Source of the DNA: Flavobacterium aquidurense | GTDB lineage: Bacteria; Bacteroidota; Bacteroidia; Flavobacteriales; Flavobacteriaceae | Direction: 5' to 3' | Assembly (NCBI GenBank): GCA_900107365.1 | Contig: FNPS01000009.1 | Coordinates: 186,001 to 250,000 of the forward strand | DNA length: 64,000 bases | Part shown: positions 19,219 through 28,247 of the stretch, one piece after another | How the letters are laid out: each line of letters opens with the position of its first letter | How positions within the stretch are numbered: position 1 is the stretch's first letter | The notes under the pieces: model-generated | What the model was told of the DNA's origin: nothing | Database searches by the model: none | Seen by the model: only the letters and a program-made list of their open reading frames with translations | Translations under genes and position numbers: made by a program

Positions 19219-19395
19219 TAAAAAAAGACCATCACTGGTCTTTTTTGTTCAACTTTCATTTATCGCTATAAAGCTACTCCCTATTTTTCATTTTATCCCC
19301 ATCAAAATATGGTGGGGATACTACAAAGATAAAATCTAAAATACTGATAGTCATAAGTAAAATTTACTCATGATAAAAGTCTATTTTCTCAATTA

Positions 19396-19749
19396 TTAGC
19401 TCTCGGCAATTGAGTCAAGCTTTTGACTTAGATAAAACTGGTGCAATTCATCAAATATTTCAAATTCTCTCTGTGGCATTAACTGAAGAGCTAATTCTAT
19501 TATTCCCAATACATTTATCTCGGGATTTCGTATCAGCTCTGAAACATAAGGAGGATCACTTTCTAAAGCCAGAATGCTTACTTTAAGCAAATCTGCTATC
19601 ATTAAACTTAGTTCATTATAACCTGAAACTTTTAGTTCTACAACAAACGAATTTTCTTTCTCTTGATCCGGCTTTAACTTTGTGAAATAATTAATCCTGT
19701 TCATAAGGCTCACAAAATCCCTGCGCAAATCTTTTTCTTCTGTTTCCAT
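19396..19749 (-). CDS. Hypothetical 117-aa protein
   Basis: Soluble acidic helical protein of unknown family (METEEKDLRRDFVSLMNRINYF...). It begins 4 bp after the stop of the HEPN gene and so forms an operon with it. Its strongly helical predicted make-up and small size would fit a partner of the HEPN protein. No catalytic motif is seen. Confidence 0.5.
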   Translation of the reverse strand: METEEKDLRRDFVSLMNRINYFTKLKPDQEKENSFVVELKVSGYNELSLMIADLLKVSILALESDPPYVSELIRNPEINVLGIIELALQLMPQREFEIFDELHQFYLSQKLDSIAES

Positions 19750-19753
19750 GACT

Positions 19754-20602
19754 TTAGTTTTTAAATTTTAGACTTTCCAAGCGATTTAATTCTGCTTCTG
19801 CCAATTCAATTGCTTTTTGTTGAAAGAGATTACATCTTTTCTGCAATAATTCCGTATGAAGAAAATTCATTGTTTTCAATCTAGTCCAACGAAGCTTGCT
19901 AGGATGCGCTTTTATAAGATCAAAAAGCTTTTTATCTTCCTGAGTATTGCGGGGAAATGTCTCGGAAGTTAAGTCTGTGAAAATTTCACATAGGTCAAAT
20001 AAATAGGCAATAGAAAAATGATTGGGATTATATCCTAGAAAAACATCAATCAGCCCTAAGCATAATTGCTCAACAGCAATATGCATCATAGCTTCCTGTA
20101 TAACTTCCGTGTCGCTTCCATCAATCTGATTTTCACTTTCAAGATATACCTCAGCAATTCTTTTTCTATTGTTCCAATGCGAGCGCATAGATTCTAAATT
20201 GCGTATGGGTATTTCATCAAAGGCAATATTTGGAGGTACATTCACATGTTCATAAACCATCTGGCTTTTAGTTAATACTTCATGAAAGAAGAACATTTTA
20301 TGGGGTGCTAAAAATCTTACTGACGTAGTTTTATGAAGAAGTAGAGTAACAGTATAACGTCCGTCTGTTTTTGTCTTAATTGTATCGGCAATATCACATG
20401 AAGCGTTTTCAATAATTTCATTAGTAATAACTAATAAATAAAAATGTGTGTGCTCTTTGTGTTTGGATAGAGATTCCTGAAATGGATTCTGAACTGCCTG
20501 AGTTTTCTTTTTTTCTCCAAAGCAGTAAATCCCGCTTGTTGAAATTCTTTCGATAATAATGGTGCTGATTAATTGCAATCCTGTACTGTCAATTGTTTTC
20601 AT
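19754..20602 (-). CDS. HEPN-domain protein, element-encoded
   Basis: A 282-aa protein. Residues 50-115 (HTHFYLLVITNE...RFLAPHKMFFFHEVL) look like a nucleotidyltransferase-like alpha/beta segment that has lost its catalytic G-S and D-x-D residues. Residues 140-260 (NNRKRIAEVYLESENQI...EAMMHIAVEQLCLGLIDVFLGYNP...) match the helical layout of HEPN domains. The canonical R-x4-6-H RNase motif is not evident. Similar proteins are common in Bacteroidota integrative elements. It is divergent from the XRE gene and followed by the 117-aa gene. A toxin or RNA-binding role is possible but unproven. Confidence 0.5.
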   Translation of the reverse strand: MKTIDSTGLQLISTIIIERISTSGIYCFGEKKKTQAVQNPFQESLSKHKEHTHFYLLVITNEIIENASCDIADTIKTKTDGRYTVTLLLHKTTSVRFLAPHKMFFFHEVLTKSQMVYEHVNVPPNIAFDEIPIRNLESMRSHWNNRKRIAEVYLESENQIDGSDTEVIQEAMMHIAVEQLCLGLIDVFLGYNPNHFSIAYLFDLCEIFTDLTSETFPRNTQEDKKLFDLIKAHPSKLRWTRLKTMNFLHTELLQKRCNLFQQKAIELAEAELNRLESLKFKN

Positions 20603-20706
20603 AATTTTACTTTTTTAATTAATACTTGTCTGAAAAATTGTATTTTTGTTTAATACATAGCAAGTAAGCAATTGATTGTACCGTACCGAACTAAAGGGAA
20701 TTGTAT

Positions 20707-20728
20707 AACACAAATGAATGCTTGTGTT
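20707..20728. promoter_or_regulatory. Inverted repeat between divergent HEPN and XRE genes (operator candidate)
   Basis: AACACAA at 20707-20713 and TTGTGTT at 20722-20728 form a 7-bp perfect dyad with an 8-nt spacer, the size usual for a dimeric XRE repressor. It lies 46 bp upstream of the XRE start and about 105 bp upstream of the HEPN start. Confidence 0.4.
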
Positions 20729-20761
20729 TTACCAAAACAGAAAATTTTAAGGAAATTTAAA

Positions 20762-20769
20762 TATCTTTG
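20762..20769 (+). promoter_or_regulatory. Bacteroidota -7 element (TANNTTTG) just upstream of the XRE gene
   Basis: TATCTTTG matches the Bacteroidota -7 consensus exactly and ends 4 bp before the ATG at 20774, so transcription would begin at or near the start codon, giving a leaderless or nearly leaderless mRNA. No clear -33 TTTG is seen, so the call is tentative. Confidence 0.35.
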
Positions 20770-20773
20770 AATC

Positions 20774-21169
20774 ATGAACACAGCTACAAAACCAAAACAT
20801 ATTGGAAGAAATATAAGCCGAATCAGAGAGCTTAGAGGAATGAAGCAGGAAGCTTTAGCTATTGCTATTGGTGTAAGCCAGCAGTCTGTTTCTAATATTG
20901 AAGGAAGTGAAACAGTTGATGAGGATAAATTAAAAGCTATTGCTGAAGTATTAGGAGTATCTGCGGAAGCTATTAAAAATTATAGTGATGAAACTGTATT
21001 AAACGTTATCAACAATACTTTCACAAGTCATGATAGTTCAACAATTAACGCAATTAACATACAACCCAATTTTAACCCACTTGATAAAGTAGTTGAATTA
21101 TATGAACGTTTAGTTCAAGCTGAAAAAGATAAAGTTGAATACTTAGAAAAATTACTAAAGGCAAAATAA
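20774..21169 (+). CDS. XRE-family helix-turn-helix regulator
   Basis: A 131-aa protein. Residues 8-65 form a lambda-repressor-like HTH (ISRIRELRGMKQEALAIAIGVSQQSVSNIE, then the recognition-helix neighbourhood and VLGVSAEAIKNY). The C-terminal third contains a heptad-like helix (VVELYERLVQAEKDKVEYLEKLLKAK), likely for dimerisation. Divergent from the HEPN gene, with a dyad between them that it may bind. Typical control protein of a mobile element. Confidence 0.8.
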   Translation: MNTATKPKHIGRNISRIRELRGMKQEALAIAIGVSQQSVSNIEGSETVDEDKLKAIAEVLGVSAEAIKNYSDETVLNVINNTFTSHDSSTINAINIQPNFNPLDKVVELYERLVQAEKDKVEYLEKLLKAK

Positions 21170-21200
21170 CCTTCATTTAAGAAGATATATTAATTCAAAA

Positions 21201-21230
21201 AAAAGAGACTCCTTAGAGTCTCTTTTCTAT
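21201..21230. terminator. Bidirectional intrinsic terminator
   Basis: An 11-bp perfect stem (AAAAGAGACTC 21201-21211 with GAGTCTCTTTT 21216-21226) around loop CTTA, with A and T runs on both sides. It separates the converging XRE and sulfatase genes. Confidence 0.8.
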
Positions 21231-21246
21231 TTAAAAAATAGTTATC

Positions 21247-23640
21247 TTAAGGTTTTAAATCAACGGTAACCTGATTAATTTTTCCCTGAAAAGTAAAAGG
21301 TACTTCATAGGTTCTGTTTACAGGTGTACCGAAATCTTCCCCAACATCCAATGTTTCATCTGCTGAAAATCTACTTGGAACCGTTCTTGGAATATCTCCG
21401 CTTGCTACTTTTTTACCATCAACCATTAATGTAACTTTTGCTGCTTTCCCAACACCACCGCCGGCATAATCAAAATTGACTACAATTGTGTGTTTTCCAA
21501 CTGTTAGCGCTGTAGGCGATTGTACAGTCCATTTATGTTCAGGATAATGAGAAAAAGCATATGCGAAAGTTGGCTTTCCTTTTTGAAGCATTAATGCTAA
21601 TCCTGCAAAATAGCCACCTTGTGTTATAATAATTCCTTCCTGACCAGCTTTTACTTCAACATCAGCAGTAATGGTAAATGATGTGTTTTTCATGTTTGGT
21701 GCCATTCCTTCTGTGATACGCGAAACGCCCTGATGAAAAGTAAATTTGGTTCTGCCTTTATTTAGATTTGGGCGATTTTCAGGATTAACCCTGTCGATGT
21801 AACGATCATCAAACGGAAATACTTCATATTTCTGTGCTTCTTCCATAAATGCTTTTTGCATTTCTTTTAGCTTTTCCGGGTTTTTTGCAGCAATGTCATT
21901 TGTCTGGCTGTAATCTTTTGTCAGATCATACAACTCCCATTTATAGTCTTTTACCGGATCTTGAGAAGGTACAGGATGTCCTTGCCACGGAAGGTTTCTT
22001 GGTGTTGTATTTGCCATCCATCCATCTTTATAAAGACCTCTGTTTGCAATAACTTCAAAATATTGTGTTGTATGGGTTTCAGGAGCATTTGCATTATCAA
22101 AGGTATAAACAAGACTTTTTCCTGCCATAGGAAGCTGTTCAAAACCATCAACTTTTTTAGGTTGGGGAATATTTGCTGCCTCCAAGATCGTAGGGACTAT
22201 ATCTGTAAGATGAGAAAATTGGCTTCGTATTTGACCTGTTTGTTTGATTCTTGCCGGCCATGAAATAACCATTCCAGTACGGCTTCCTCCTAAATGTGAT
22301 GCTATTTTTTTATCCCATTGAAAAGGAGTATTCATGGCATGCGCCCAGCTCATCGAAAAATGCTCAGCCATCCATGGACCTCCAAAATCATCCAAATGTT
22401 TTACCATATAGTCTTCTGTATCAACAAGTCCATTTACCAAAACACCAATTTCGCTTGTTAATCCCTGACCTGTTGGATCTTCGGCGCTCGAACCGTTATC
22501 ACCCATTATAAAAATAATAAGGGTATTGTCTAATTCTCCCAAATCTTTGACAGATTGAATTACCCTTCCAATTTGATAATCACAATGCGCAAGCATCGCG
22601 GCATACACTTCCATTTCTCTGGCAGCTACTTTTTTCATTCCAGGAGATAGTGCATCCCATTTTTGATATTCCGGAGGTGTTGGCGCTAATAACGCATCAG
22701 CAGGAATAATACCTAATTTCTTTTGATTCTCGTAAGTTTCGATACGTTGTTTATCAAATCCCTGATCAAATTTTCCTTTAAATTTTGCAATCCATTCTTT
22801 TGGAGCCTGATGCGGTGCGTGAGCGGTTCCAGGTGTGTAATAGGCAAAGAAAGGTTTGTTTGGTGAAACATTTTTTTGTGTCTGGATCCAGTGAATGGCA
22901 TGATCTGCCAAATCTTTATCTAAAATATATTCACTATCTACTTTTTCATCTTTTAAATAAGGATCCACGGGTTTTGTTCCTTCAAACATAGCCGGTCTGA
23001 ATTGATGCGCATCAGCACCAAGAAATCCATAAAAATATTCGAAACCTAAACCTGTTGGCCATAAATTAAAAGGTCCGGCTGGCGTAGTAAGCCAGTCCGG
23101 AACATTATGATTTTTACCAAACCATGAGGTACCGTATCCGTTATCTGTCAATATTTTACCTACGGTCGCCACAGTACGCGGCACTAGGCTGTTATAACCC
23201 GGATAAGGCGTTGAGAATTCCATAATAATACCTGTTGCAGCAGTGTGATGGTTTCTTCCGGTTATTAAAGCGGCTCTTGAAGGAGAACAAACAGCTGTGG
23301 TATGAAAACGATTGTAGCGTAGTCCATTTTTGGCAAGCGCATCGAAATTTGGTGTCGGGATCGGGCCACCAAAAGTCGAGCTCGCTCCAAAACCAACATC
23401 ATCAATCATAATTAGCAATACATTTGGAGCTCCTTCTGGTGCGCTAATTTCCTTAGGCCATTCGATTGGATCAGAATCCTTAATAGTCGGGGCTACCTTG
23501 CCCACTTTTTGATAAGGCTCAATTGGTAAAACCGTTCGGTCAGGCCAATTAGCAGGAGAAGATTTGTCCTGTGCATTTGCTAAGCCAAAAGCAAATATCG
23601 TGATTATAGCTGCATGTAAAATATTACTTTTCATAGTCAA
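21247..23640 (-). CDS. Arylsulfatase-family sulfatase, exported
   Basis: A 797-aa type I sulfatase with a Sec signal peptide (about residues 1-23, cleaved near ANA-QD). The formylglycine motif C118-S-P-S-R122 is intact, metal ligands D80 and D81 lie in IMIDDVGFG, and GRNHH follows the signature. Residues beyond 640 form a beta-rich C-terminal domain. It hydrolyses sulfate esters in the periplasm and needs a formylglycine-generating or anaerobic maturase encoded elsewhere. It stands alone inside a mobile module between a recombinase and mobilization genes and may be cargo; no transporter or glycan-utilization partner is next to it. Confidence 0.85.
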   Translation of the reverse strand: MTMKSNILHAAIITIFAFGLANAQDKSSPANWPDRTVLPIEPYQKVGKVAPTIKDSDPIEWPKEISAPEGAPNVLLIMIDDVGFGASSTFGGPIPTPNFDALAKNGLRYNRFHTTAVCSPSRAALITGRNHHTAATGIIMEFSTPYPGYNSLVPRTVATVGKILTDNGYGTSWFGKNHNVPDWLTTPAGPFNLWPTGLGFEYFYGFLGADAHQFRPAMFEGTKPVDPYLKDEKVDSEYILDKDLADHAIHWIQTQKNVSPNKPFFAYYTPGTAHAPHQAPKEWIAKFKGKFDQGFDKQRIETYENQKKLGIIPADALLAPTPPEYQKWDALSPGMKKVAAREMEVYAAMLAHCDYQIGRVIQSVKDLGELDNTLIIFIMGDNGSSAEDPTGQGLTSEIGVLVNGLVDTEDYMVKHLDDFGGPWMAEHFSMSWAHAMNTPFQWDKKIASHLGGSRTGMVISWPARIKQTGQIRSQFSHLTDIVPTILEAANIPQPKKVDGFEQLPMAGKSLVYTFDNANAPETHTTQYFEVIANRGLYKDGWMANTTPRNLPWQGHPVPSQDPVKDYKWELYDLTKDYSQTNDIAAKNPEKLKEMQKAFMEEAQKYEVFPFDDRYIDRVNPENRPNLNKGRTKFTFHQGVSRITEGMAPNMKNTSFTITADVEVKAGQEGIIITQGGYFAGLALMLQKGKPTFAYAFSHYPEHKWTVQSPTALTVGKHTIVVNFDYAGGGVGKAAKVTLMVDGKKVASGDIPRTVPSRFSADETLDVGEDFGTPVNRTYEVPFTFQGKINQVTVDLKP

Positions 23641-23976
23641 ACTGTTTTTACATTGATTAAATGTAGGTGAGACTATAAAGTTATCGCATTATAAAACAAC
23701 AACTTAGGTCTTAATATTAAAATAGGTTTCATTTTATAAAATGCAACATAAAAAACAATCAAATGAATTAGAATTAAATTTTTGTCGTCAATAAAAAGAT
23801 AGAACTTTTAATTTTCGCATCCCTTTGTATAAAAATACTTATTACGTTCCTCCTTGAAAAATATGAAAGTATATCTTCCTTTAGATTAAACAAGGCTCTA
23901 GATTTATAAGTTGGCTGCAATAACATCTGAATAAATATGATAGTATTAAAGAATAAAAACAAAACCAAAATTATTA

Positions 23977-24067
23977 AGTATCAAGCAAATGAGGTGCGCA
24001 TAATGACAAGTCTCGTTCCTCGACTTGCCACCCTTCGGGACTTATAGCACCTCAATTGCTTAATACT
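23977..24067. repeat. Long imperfect palindrome upstream of the mobilization genes
   Basis: Arms 23977-23997 and 24047-24067 are 21 nt each with 19 matches when paired. The 49-nt loop contains a second hairpin (ACAAGTC / GACTTG near 24006-24026) and the sequence CTTGCCACCCTT, which recurs in the next palindromic region at 24270-24285. Candidate oriT or attachment structure. The stretch from 23641 to 23976 shows nothing convincing. Confidence 0.5.
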
Positions 24068-24216
24068 CATTTTTTAACTGCTTTCTTTTTTTCCTTTTTT
24101 CTTTTTTATAATATGTTTTTAATTTTACCATTCACGGCTATCATAGGTAAAATATGGTCAGGATAGGAATTGTCAAAACTTCATTTTAATTTAGTATTAA
24201 ACTTTAAAAATATCTA

Positions 24217-24304
24217 AGACCACCTCGTTCCTGTGGTCTGGCAAGATGAACGGTTGTTAAACAACCGCCTATCTTGCCACCCTTTACCTCGGAACTCGGT
24301 GGTG
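24217..24304 (+). other. Candidate origin of transfer (oriT), nested hairpins
   Basis: Three consecutive dyads: AGACCAC/GTGGTCT (24217-24223, 24233-24239), GGCAAGAT/ATCTTGCC (24240-24247, 24271-24278), and nested inside it CGGTTGT/ACAACCG (24251-24257, 24261-24267). They lie immediately before the MobC gene, where relaxase nick sites of mobilizable Bacteroidota elements are usually found. The nick position cannot be told from sequence alone. Confidence 0.5.
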
Positions 24305-24348
24305 GAGACACTAGAAAGAAAAGAGTTTGAAAACAATGAAAATGAAAC

Positions 24349-24744
24349 ATGATGAAAAGAGAAAATTCAAACAGAACACGAATCGTGGGACTGCGATTCA
24401 CTCCTCTGGAATATGCCGAACTGGAAAAAAGATTTAGAGCAAGTACCTGCCGAAAATTAAGTGACCTTATAAGAAGGCACTTATTTAACAAACCTATTGT
24501 AACAACTTACCGCAATGCCTCTTTTGATGATTATATAGAAGAAACAATAACGCTCAATAATGAGCTTAATTCAATAGGGAATAACATCAACCAGATTGCC
24601 AAAAAGATGAATTCTTTTAAGACTATATCCGAATTTAAAACACAGGCATTCTGGTTTGAAGTAGATAAAAAAAAGCTATTCGAAAAAATGGAGGAAATTA
24701 AAATACACTCTCAAAAATTCTCAGAGCAATGGTTGCAGTTATAA
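24349..24744 (+). CDS. mobC: Plasmid mobilization relaxosome protein (MobC-like)
   Basis: A 131-aa protein with the CFB mobilization-protein pattern: RTRIVGLRFTPLEYAELEKRF (ribbon-helix-helix-like N-terminus), then LSDLIRRHLF, and a C-terminal NELNSIGNNINQIAKKMN segment typical of MobC. It probably binds the oriT next to it and assists the relaxase. Its end overlaps the relaxase start by 16 bp. Confidence 0.75.
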   Translation: MMKRENSNRTRIVGLRFTPLEYAELEKRFRASTCRKLSDLIRRHLFNKPIVTTYRNASFDDYIEETITLNNELNSIGNNINQIAKKMNSFKTISEFKTQAFWFEVDKKKLFEKMEEIKIHSQKFSEQWLQL

Positions 24745-25961
24745 AAACCAGTAATTCAGTACAGCGTATTTTAAACTACAATGAGATAAAAGTAAAAGAA
24801 GGAAAGGCAGAATGCATAAGTGCTATTAACTTTCCTCTGGAACTCAACAGACTTAATTTTACTTTAAAACTCAACCGTTTTATAAAACAGGCTTCGCTTA
24901 ACGAAAACGTTAAGCGAAACGCTGTACACATATCATTAAATTTTGATCCTTCGGAAAACCATTCTAAAGAAAAACTTAATGAAATTGCAAAGGTTTACAT
25001 GGAAAAAATCGGATTCGGTAAACAGCCTTATCTGGTTTATCAGCATTATGATGCAGGACATCCTCATTTGCATGTGATTACAAATAATATTCAGAGAGAC
25101 GGCAAAAGGATTGATCTTCATTTGTTGGGGATTAGAAAATCAGAACCTGCCAGGAAAGAAATAGAAGAAACATTTGGACTTGTAAAAGCAGAAGGAAGAA
25201 AAACAAAAGAGCAAATTTCTTTACAGCCTATTGCAAACCGCAAAGTAGAATATGGAAAAGCAGAGTCCAAAAAGGCTATCAATGGAGTTTTAAACAAAGT
25301 TTTATTTGAATACAAATATTCAAGTCTTCCGGAACTCAATGCCGTTTTAAACCAATACAATGTTCATGCTGATAGAGGAACTGAAGATTCTCGAGTTTTT
25401 AAAAACAACGGACTGCTTTACAAAATACTTGATGAAAATTCCAAACCAGTTGGAGTGCCAATCAAGGCCAGCGATTTTTACAATAAGCCGACTTTGAAAT
25501 TTTTAGAAGAAAGATTTAAGATTAATGAGATAAAAAAAGAATCACATAAAAACCATGTAAAAAATGCTATAAGACTCGCTTTCTATGATAAAAAAGTCAT
25601 AACTCCAGAAAAATTAGTAAACTCTATTCAAAGCGAAGGCATTCATGTTGTTTTAAGAAAAAGTAAAGATGGACAGCTTTATGGAATAACTTATGTTGAT
25701 CATAAAACAAATTGTGTTTTCAACGGTAGCGCGCTCGGAAAAGAGTTTAGCGCGAAAGGAATTACGGAAAAATGTATAGTAAACAAGTCATTACAAAACC
25801 ATAATCATCAGAAATCTGTACACTTTTCAGAAATCTGCGATACTCAAAGTAATTTAAAAAATAGCACTACCGATATTCTATTTCGTATCGAAAACATAAA
25901 TGAATATATACCGAAAAAAATTAAACAAAAGAAGAAAAAAAGAATTCGAAGAGGAATCTAA
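24729..25961 (+). CDS. Relaxase / mobilization nuclease
   Basis: A 410-aa relaxase. The metal-binding three-histidine motif is YDAGHPHLHVITN with H111, H113 and H115. The catalytic tyrosine is probably near the N-terminus (Y17 in LNYNEIK). It nicks oriT and pilots the transferred strand. Translation is coupled to mobC by overlap. The C-terminus ends in a basic tail (KKIKQKKKKRIRRG). The gene ends about 100 bp before the last attC-like repeat of the cassette array, so the array abuts the mobilization module. Confidence 0.8.
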   Translation: MVAVIKTSNSVQRILNYNEIKVKEGKAECISAINFPLELNRLNFTLKLNRFIKQASLNENVKRNAVHISLNFDPSENHSKEKLNEIAKVYMEKIGFGKQPYLVYQHYDAGHPHLHVITNNIQRDGKRIDLHLLGIRKSEPARKEIEETFGLVKAEGRKTKEQISLQPIANRKVEYGKAESKKAINGVLNKVLFEYKYSSLPELNAVLNQYNVHADRGTEDSRVFKNNGLLYKILDENSKPVGVPIKASDFYNKPTLKFLEERFKINEIKKESHKNHVKNAIRLAFYDKKVITPEKLVNSIQSEGIHVVLRKSKDGQLYGITYVDHKTNCVFNGSALGKEFSAKGITEKCIVNKSLQNHNHQKSVHFSEICDTQSNLKNSTTDILFRIENINEYIPKKIKQKKKKRIRRGI

Positions 25962-26063
25962 AAACAAAATGTCAAAAAGTTCACAATAATTTTTATCTAA
26001 AAGATGATTAATAATAACATTTAAAAAAAAATCTTTGTTGACTTCGTTTTCTAAAATTTCCGC

Positions 26064-26189
26064 TAACGTTCTGGCGCTTGGCGAGGTTGCGAAGTTCGGA
26101 ACTGCTTATTTTCTGTCTAAGATATAATTTCTTGCGAAACGTAAACGTGAATTTACCACACAATTCGCAATCTTGCCAAACGGCTGTTA
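26064..26189 (-). repeat. attC-like site 34 (type D), array distal end
   Basis: Outer boxes CCGCTAAC and GTTAGCGG. Inner arms GCGCTTGGCGAGGTTGCGAA pair with TTCGCAATCTTGCCAAAC. This is the last repeat; beyond it lies the relaxase region. Confidence 0.75.
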
Positions 26190-26202
26190 GCGGTAGTTAT
26201 TT

Positions 26203-27180
26203 TTACTCACCAACAAGTTGTCCCTCAGCATATGTTTCTGTTTTTGTCAGTTTCCCATTTTCATCATACCAATTGCAAATTCCATTTCGTTGGTCATTTT
26301 TATAAAATTGTTCGGTTTGAAGATGGCCATTTTCGTAGTAGACAGTTGCTTCTCCGTTTTTTTTTCCCGAAGAATAATTTGCGTTTATTTGAATTTTACC
26401 ATTAGGATACCATTGTTTATAATTTCCATCAATGAGTCCCGATTTATAAAATTTAATGTTTTTATTTTGACCATTCTCATACCAACTTTCGGTTTTCTCA
26501 GGTTTACCAAGCGACCAATTTGTTTTTTCTTCTAGTTTTCCATTTTCATAGAAGAATTGAAATAAACCACTTTGTAAGCCATTATCCCAATGTGAAATTT
26601 CTTTAATTTTACCATTTTTATACCAAGTTTTAACTTCACCGTGGGTTTTCCCGCTTAGATGATAATTAAGATCTGACATTTGTCCATTATCATAATACCA
26701 ACGGTTCCAACCAGTTCCATTTATAAGCTTTTTAGTCCACTCAATTTTACCGTTGTCATAATATTTCGTCCATTCGTTACCAATCTTATGATTTTCGACA
26801 TTTCCCTTTTCTAAAATTTTTCCGTTCTGAAGATATGAAATGTAAGGTCCGTCATTAATGTAATAATGAAGTAAAGTGTCAGGTTTAACGATTTCATATT
26901 CTAAAAGATTATTGTTGAGATCATAATCATATATTGTGTCAATACCCTTACCATTTTTCAATTTACCTTTTTGATAAATATTCCCATTATTATAGAATGA
27001 TGTAAAACTTCCATCTTCTATTGTTGTTTTATCACCAACAGGGATCCAAGATGCTTCACCAGTCTTTGTGTCTATCCAATATACCCAATTTTCATTTCTT
27101 TTTTCTTTGTCATTTATGTCTGTATTATTACAGCCATAAATTAGAATTGTGATAAATATTGTAAGTAGTTTTTTTGTCAT
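26203..27180 (-). CDS. Cassette 34: YwqK-like/MORN-type repeat lipoprotein
   Basis: A 325-aa lipoprotein (lipobox ending at C17, LIYGC). From about residue 55 on it is built of some ten repeats of the form YxNGxxxxxxxYxxGxxxGxxxxWYxNG, the toxin_MORN_2/YwqK pattern. Members are surface or periplasmic beta-hairpin arrays; some are antitoxin-like. It is the distal cassette, and its terminal inverted repeat is GTTAGCGGTA/TACCGCTAAC. Confidence 0.7.
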   Translation of the reverse strand: MTKKLLTIFITILIYGCNNTDINDKEKRNENWVYWIDTKTGEASWIPVGDKTTIEDGSFTSFYNNGNIYQKGKLKNGKGIDTIYDYDLNNNLLEYEIVKPDTLLHYYINDGPYISYLQNGKILEKGNVENHKIGNEWTKYYDNGKIEWTKKLINGTGWNRWYYDNGQMSDLNYHLSGKTHGEVKTWYKNGKIKEISHWDNGLQSGLFQFFYENGKLEEKTNWSLGKPEKTESWYENGQNKNIKFYKSGLIDGNYKQWYPNGKIQINANYSSGKKNGEATVYYENGHLQTEQFYKNDQRNGICNWYDENGKLTKTETYAEGQLVGE

Positions 27181-27209
27181 ATGTTTTTCTTTCTCGGTAT
27201 AGTTACCGC

Positions 27210-27336
27210 TAACGTTCTGGCACTACAGCGGGTTTGCTACTAAATTAAGCCCATTATTTGGATTTGCCAAATCGTCCCGAATACAAAACCAACTTTCAAT
27301 TAAGCCAATTGCCCAAATCCGTTGTAGTAGCTGTTA
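27210..27336 (-). repeat. attC-like site 33 (type A)
   Basis: Outer TAAC/GTTA; arms CACTACAGCGGGTTTG with CAAATCCGTTGTAGTA. Carries a local change (gggtttgcta) at the end of the first arm. Confidence 0.8.
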
Positions 27337-27344
27337 CTGGTTGT

Positions 27345-28085
27345 TTATTTTTCTATTCCTAATTGCTTTCTAAAGTCCAAATTCAGACTGTATTGTTCTT
27401 CAATTGGCACATCCTTTTTTGATGCTTTTTCAATATTCTTGCCTTCTTTTGTCCATAAATATGGAACGAAATTGAAAACTCTATCACAATCTAATTTTGC
27501 TACATCATCTTTCCAAGTTTTCCACCTATAACCTTTATAAAATTCGTCTAAGTCATTGTTGAAGCAAAAATTTAAAAAGTCCGTATATGTTAAGTTAAGA
27601 GGTTCAAATTCTAAATTGTCAGGCGCCAAATAGTAAATTTTCCCTAAGTCTTTTCCAAGTCCGCCACCGTTCAATAGAAAGAAACCGCCAATTGCATCGT
27701 CTGCAACAAGTAAAAATGATGATGGTTGTCCAAATTCAGCAAAACCTTTTCCAAGATTCCATTCAGGCAAACTTCTTTTTAGTTTCTCACTTCCTGAACC
27801 AAGAATTCTAATCCAACCATTATCAACTAAAATTCCTCCTGTTTCAAATACGATTGAACCCATTGGCGAACGAGTCGTAACTTGGGTTTTATATAAAGCG
27901 TCATTTGCCTTTTGTTTGTCAACTGATAAGATTTCAACTTTATTTTTTGCTGACTTTATCCATTCTGTTACAAATGGCCAACCAGAATCATTTTCGTTTA
28001 TTAGTTCTTCGATAGGACGCATTTTTGTCTGAGAAAATGTTGTTAGAGAAATCAGTACTAAAATTATAAATGTGAATTTCTTCAT
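27345..28085 (-). CDS. Cassette 33: DUF2625-family exported protein
   Basis: A 246-aa protein with an N-terminal signal peptide (MKKFTFIILVLISLTTFSQ). The mature part begins MRPIEELINENDSGWPFVTEWI and contains QVTTRSPMGSIVFETGGILVDNGWIRILGSG, hallmark segments of DUF2625. The catalytic or binding role of the family is unknown; the usual DUF2625 proteins are cytoplasmic, so the signal peptide is a variation. Terminal inverted repeat GTTACTG/CAGTAAC. Confidence 0.7.
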   Translation of the reverse strand: MKKFTFIILVLISLTTFSQTKMRPIEELINENDSGWPFVTEWIKSAKNKVEILSVDKQKANDALYKTQVTTRSPMGSIVFETGGILVDNGWIRILGSGSEKLKRSLPEWNLGKGFAEFGQPSSFLLVADDAIGGFFLLNGGGLGKDLGKIYYLAPDNLEFEPLNLTYTDFLNFCFNNDLDEFYKGYRWKTWKDDVAKLDCDRVFNFVPYLWTKEGKNIEKASKKDVPIEEQYSLNLDFRKQLGIEK

Positions 28086-28110
28086 TTGCAGTTTTGTCTT
28101 AAATAGTCAG

Positions 28111-28237
28111 TAACGTTCTGGTACTACAGCGGGTTTGGGACTAAATTAAGCCCAATTTTCGGATTAGCCAAATCATCCCAAATACAAAACCATTTTCCCA
28201 TTAAGCCAATTGCCCAAATCCGTTGTAGTGGCTGTTA
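28111..28237 (-). repeat. attC-like site 32 (type A)
   Basis: TAAC at 28111-28114, GTTA at 28234-28237, type A arms pairing GTACTACAGCGGGTTTGGG with CCCAAATCCGTTGTAGTG. Confidence 0.8.
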
Positions 28238-28247
28238 TGTGAAGTTG

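Noticed and set aside
27237..27330. A promoter of the Bacteroidota TTTG/TANNTTTG type inside every repeat
   Set aside because: Only partial matches (TATTTG without the two-base spacer) occur in the repeats on the gene strand, so no promoter is claimed.
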